A stretch of DNA of 64,000 bases from Pseudomonadota bacterium (GTDB taxonomy: Bacteria; Pseudomonadota; Gammaproteobacteria; Acidiferrobacterales; Acidiferrobacteraceae), in NCBI GenBank assembly GCA_021777335.1, contig JAJYDT010000003.1, positions 28,376-92,375 on the forward strand. The letters are read 5' to 3'. A model generated the notes under the pieces. It did not search any database. It had not been told where the DNA came from and saw only the letters and a list, made by a program, of their open reading frames with translations. A program made the position numbers and the translations under genes. This document shows positions 61,711 to 64,000 of this stretch, one piece after another (positions within the stretch are counted from its first letter, which is position 1; each line of letters starts with the position of its first letter).

Positions 61711-63075
61711 CTAGCGTACCCACAGGGTCTTGATGTTCACAAACTCACGGATACCGTGCGCTGAGAGTTCGCGCCCGTAACCCGATGCCTTGATCCCCCC
61801 GAATGGCAGGCGGGGGTCGCTCTTGACGAGACCATTGACGAATGCCGAGCCGCACTCGACGCAACGGGCGAACGCCTCGGCGCGGGCGGTGTCCCGGCTC
61901 CAGATGCTCGCCCCGAGACCATAGGGGCTGTCGTTCGCGATCCTCAGGGCGTCCGCCTCGTCGCGGGCACGGATGATGATCGCCACGGGCCCGAACAGTT
62001 CTTCGCGGTAGGCCCGCATGTTGGGTTGCACGCCTTCAAGGACGGTAGCCGGGTAAAAATACCCGGGTCCAGGCAGGGGCGTGCCGCCGATCAGCACGCG
62101 CGCTCCCTTGCCAGCCGCGTCGTCGACCTGGTGCTGCAGGGCTTCCCGCAGATCGTTGCGCGCGAGCGGTCCGATCATCGTCTCCTCGCGCATCGGATCC
62201 CCCACGGAAAGCGCCTTGGCGCCCGTGACCAGCCGTTCGACGAACGCGTCTGCGACGTCGTCGACCACGATGAACCGCTTCGCCGCGATACAGCTCTGTC
62301 CGCTGTTCAGAAAGCGCGAGGCGACTCCGATGCGGGCCGCAAGATCGAGATCGGCGTCTGCGAGCACCACGAACGCATCGGATCCTCCTAGCTCAAGTAC
62401 GCTCTTCTTGAGATGCGCACCCGCGCTGGCGGCGACTTTGCGGCCCGCTGTTTCGCTGCCGGTCAAGGTGACGGCGCGCACGCGGCTATCGCCGATCAGC
62501 GGTTCCACGCGGCCTGCAGAGACCAGCAGACATTGGAATACGCCTGGAGGTGCGCCAGCCTTGGCCCACACCTCTTCGATCGCCAGGCTGCATTGGGGGA
62601 CGTTTGAGGCGAGTTTCACGAGCCCGACATTGCCCGCCACGAGCGCAGGCGCCGCGAACCGGAATACCTGCCAGAACGGGAAATTCCAGGGCATGACCGC
62701 GAGCACCAGCCCAAGGGGCTGATAGGCGATGAGGCTGCGTGTGGCGTCACTCGCGACCGGTTCATCGGCAAGGAGCTGCGCACCGTGGTCGGCATAGAAT
62801 GCGCAGCCGAGGGCACATTTCTCCACTTCGCCAAGGGATTCTCGTATGGGTTTCCCCATCTCGAGCGTGATCAGTTCCGCATATCCGCGCGCTCCGTCAC
62901 GCAGTACCGCAGCCGCTTTCCTGAGCACTGCGGCGCGCGTGGCAAACGGGGTGCGTGCCCAAGTGCCTGCGGCCCGGTCGGCCTTGACGAGCGCCGACTC
63001 GACCTCCTCGTCGCTCCATTCGGTGAACTGTTGCACGCATTTTCCGGTTACCGGGTTGACAGTTGCAATCATCAT
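61711..63075 (-). CDS. NAD(P)+-dependent succinate-semialdehyde dehydrogenase-like aldehyde dehydrogenase
   Basis: The 454-residue aldehyde dehydrogenase has the cofactor region VMPWNFPFWQVFRF, general-base Glu in LELGGSDAFVVL, catalytic Cys in FLNSGQSCIAAKRF and the end region FGGIKASGYGRELSAHGIREF. Length and strings fit the E. coli Sad/YneI subgroup that oxidises succinate semialdehyde, but other aldehydes are possible. Two ATGs (63075 and 63072) are adjacent; no ribosome site is visible. It is divergent from the transglycosylase gene across 55 bp. Confidence 0.88.
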   Translation of the reverse strand: MMIATVNPVTGKCVQQFTEWSDEEVESALVKADRAAGTWARTPFATRAAVLRKAAAVLRDGARGYAELITLEMGKPIRESLGEVEKCALGCAFYADHGAQLLADEPVASDATRSLIAYQPLGLVLAVMPWNFPFWQVFRFAAPALVAGNVGLVKLASNVPQCSLAIEEVWAKAGAPPGVFQCLLVSAGRVEPLIGDSRVRAVTLTGSETAGRKVAASAGAHLKKSVLELGGSDAFVVLADADLDLAARIGVASRFLNSGQSCIAAKRFIVVDDVADAFVERLVTGAKALSVGDPMREETMIGPLARNDLREALQHQVDDAAGKGARVLIGGTPLPGPGYFYPATVLEGVQPNMRAYREELFGPVAIIIRARDEADALRIANDSPYGLGASIWSRDTARAEAFARCVECGSAFVNGLVKSDPRLPFGGIKASGYGRELSAHGIREFVNIKTLWVR

Positions 63076-63130
63076 GTTTATACCGTTGTCACGGGGGACC
63101 TATACGAAGAGTTTTCCCCTTCAGTATACA

Positions 63131-64000
63131 ATGAGACGTTCGAAGGTATTCCTTGCGGTTCTGTGGCTGCTGCTGACGGCCGGTACCGCCGTGGCGGCCG
63201 TCCCCGGCCTTGCGCGTGAGCGTACCGATTACCTGACGGCGTTGCGCGACCTGAAGGCGGGACGTGACACCGCTTTCCTGGAGCTCCTCCACCGCGAGCG
63301 TTCTTATGTCCTTTATCCGTATCTCCAGTACCACTATCTCAATGCGCGCCTGAGCTACGTGTCTCCCGGCGCGATCGAGACGTTTCTGCAGAAGTATCGT
63401 GGCACCCCCATCGCGCAACGCCTCAGGCGGCATTATCTCCGCGTCCTGGCCGATCGCCATGCATGGGGGGCCTTTCTTGCCGCGTATCGGCCGGTCGACG
63501 CCACGCCTCGCCTGAGGTGCCTCCATTGGGATCAGGAATGGCGGCGCACCGCCAATCATCAGCTGTTGAGTCGCCGGATCGCGCGTTTCTGGAGTCAGGG
63601 AACCCCGCTACCGGGTGTCTGCCGCGGATTCTTCCAGGCCTGGCTCGGGGCACAGCCCAATCGTATCCCGCTCGTATGGGCACGTATCCGCGCGGCCATG
63701 CGGGCAGGCAACCTTTCGGTCGCACAGCATCTGCGGCCCTGGCTTTCGGTCCAAGACCGGACTTGGGTGAACCGGTGGGTTTTTACCTATCTCCACCCGG
63801 TCAGGGCGCTGACAGTAATCCGTTACCCGGTGCACAGCCTGGTCGCCCGCGAGATCATTCGCAGCGGGGTGATTCAGCTCGGCTATCGCGATCCGGCGGT
63901 AGCGATGTCGCAATGGCTGCGGTTGCGTCGCCAGTACACGTTTTTTGGAGAGGACAATAATACCGTACTGAGGTACCTTGGTGTGCTTGCCGCCCAGGAC
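63131..64000 (+). CDS. slt: Soluble lytic murein transglycosylase, N-terminal part (runs off edge)
   Basis: The frame from ATG 63131 stays open to the end of the window (290 codons). It has a signal peptide (VFLAVLWLLLTAGTAVAA) and an alpha-helical superhelix like the Slt70 U-domain: RERSYVLYPYLQYHYLNARL, FLQKYRGTPIAQRLRRHYLR, HWDQEWRRT and GYRDPAVAMSQWLRLR. The catalytic SLT domain with its Glu lies beyond the edge. The product would cleave peptidoglycan glycan strands, forming 1,6-anhydromuramic ends. Identity rests on the U-domain alone. Confidence 0.85.
   Translation, partial: MRRSKVFLAVLWLLLTAGTAVAAVPGLARERTDYLTALRDLKAGRDTAFLELLHRERSYVLYPYLQYHYLNARLSYVSPGAIETFLQKYRGTPIAQRLRRHYLRVLADRHAWGAFLAAYRPVDATPRLRCLHWDQEWRRTANHQLLSRRIARFWSQGTPLPGVCRGFFQAWLGAQPNRIPLVWARIRAAMRAGNLSVAQHLRPWLSVQDRTWVNRWVFTYLHPVRALTVIRYPVHSLVAREIIRSGVIQLGYRDPAVAMSQWLRLRRQYTFFGEDNNTVLRYLGVLAAQD

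Overview
The window is GC-rich, gene-dense chromosomal DNA from a proteobacterium, most likely a gammaproteobacterium. Support for this includes a gmk-rpoZ-spoT-x-recG block like that of Escherichia coli, rph-rdgB-hemW linkage, UbiA, a glycine-riboswitch gcv operon with split GcvPA/GcvPB, and HemJ. A monoheme cytochrome-porin fusion, a sulfide:quinone-oxidoreductase-like flavoprotein with DUF1641 and TusA-like partners, and a rhodanese suggest a sulfur/iron chemolithotroph of the Acidiferrobacter/Acidithiobacillus kind. That lifestyle and taxon are inference. I saw no rRNA, tRNA, insertion sequence, CRISPR array or prophage.

Layout. 1-0.6 kb: non-coding edge with a broken PIN-domain (VapC-like) gene. 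0.6-6.6 kb (minus): membrane hydrolase, RND permease, a very short adaptor-like lipoprotein and a TolC-like channel. 6.7-10.4 kb (minus): hemJ, a TlpA-like thioredoxin, hemW, rdgB, rph. 10.4-12.3 kb (minus): a PP2C phosphatase and Ser/Thr kinase pair. 12.5-19.9 kb (plus): yicC, gmk, rpoZ, spoT, ridA, recG, ubiA. 19.9-26.3 kb (plus): GST, a CaCA-type exchanger, aroE, prlC, a DUF4124-glutaredoxin fusion and exonuclease III. 26.4-35.1 kb (plus): a chemosensory cluster (STAS protein, MCP-like protein, cheY, cheA, cheW, MCP, cheR, cheD, cheB) preceded by a near-consensus sigma-54 promoter. 35.2-37.2 kb (minus): a dynamin-like GTPase. 37.4-43.5 kb (plus): sigma-70 promoter, tandem glycine riboswitch, intrinsic terminator, then gcvT, gcvH, gcvPA, tpx, gcvPB and a PfkB-family kinase. 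43.5-48.1 kb: a large ATPase/winged-helix/BTAD regulator divergent from an HAF-repeat surface protein. 48.3-52.0 kb (minus): a LysE transporter and an ACP-acyl-AMP ligase-acyltransferase fusion. 52.5-57.7 kb: DUF3617 protein, rhodanese, a YyaL-like thioredoxin-domain protein, and a TusA/SQR-like/DUF1641 group. 57.7-59.7 kb: RlmI-like methyltransferase and lgt. 59.8-61.7 kb: cytochrome-porin and a small periplasmic CHRD/SOD-like protein. 61.7-64 kb: an aldehyde dehydrogenase and the start of a lytic transglycosylase gene that runs off the edge.

Functional links. The chemosensory cluster has the order of Pseudomonas aeruginosa Che2. Its second receptor ends in a CheR-docking pentapeptide (DWTEF). 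Its first receptor-like protein carries a CheZ-like DxxxQ motif, although no CheZ, CheC or flagellar gene is visible here. The gcv genes form a riboswitch-controlled glycine cleavage operon into which a thiol peroxidase gene is inserted. The cytochrome-porin, sulfide oxidoreductase-like protein, TusA and rhodanese are plausible parts of energy metabolism. The most unusual genes are the CheZ-motif receptor, the cytochrome-porin, the ACP-ligase-acyltransferase fusion, the mini-adaptor of the RND operon and the BTAD-regulator/HAF pair.
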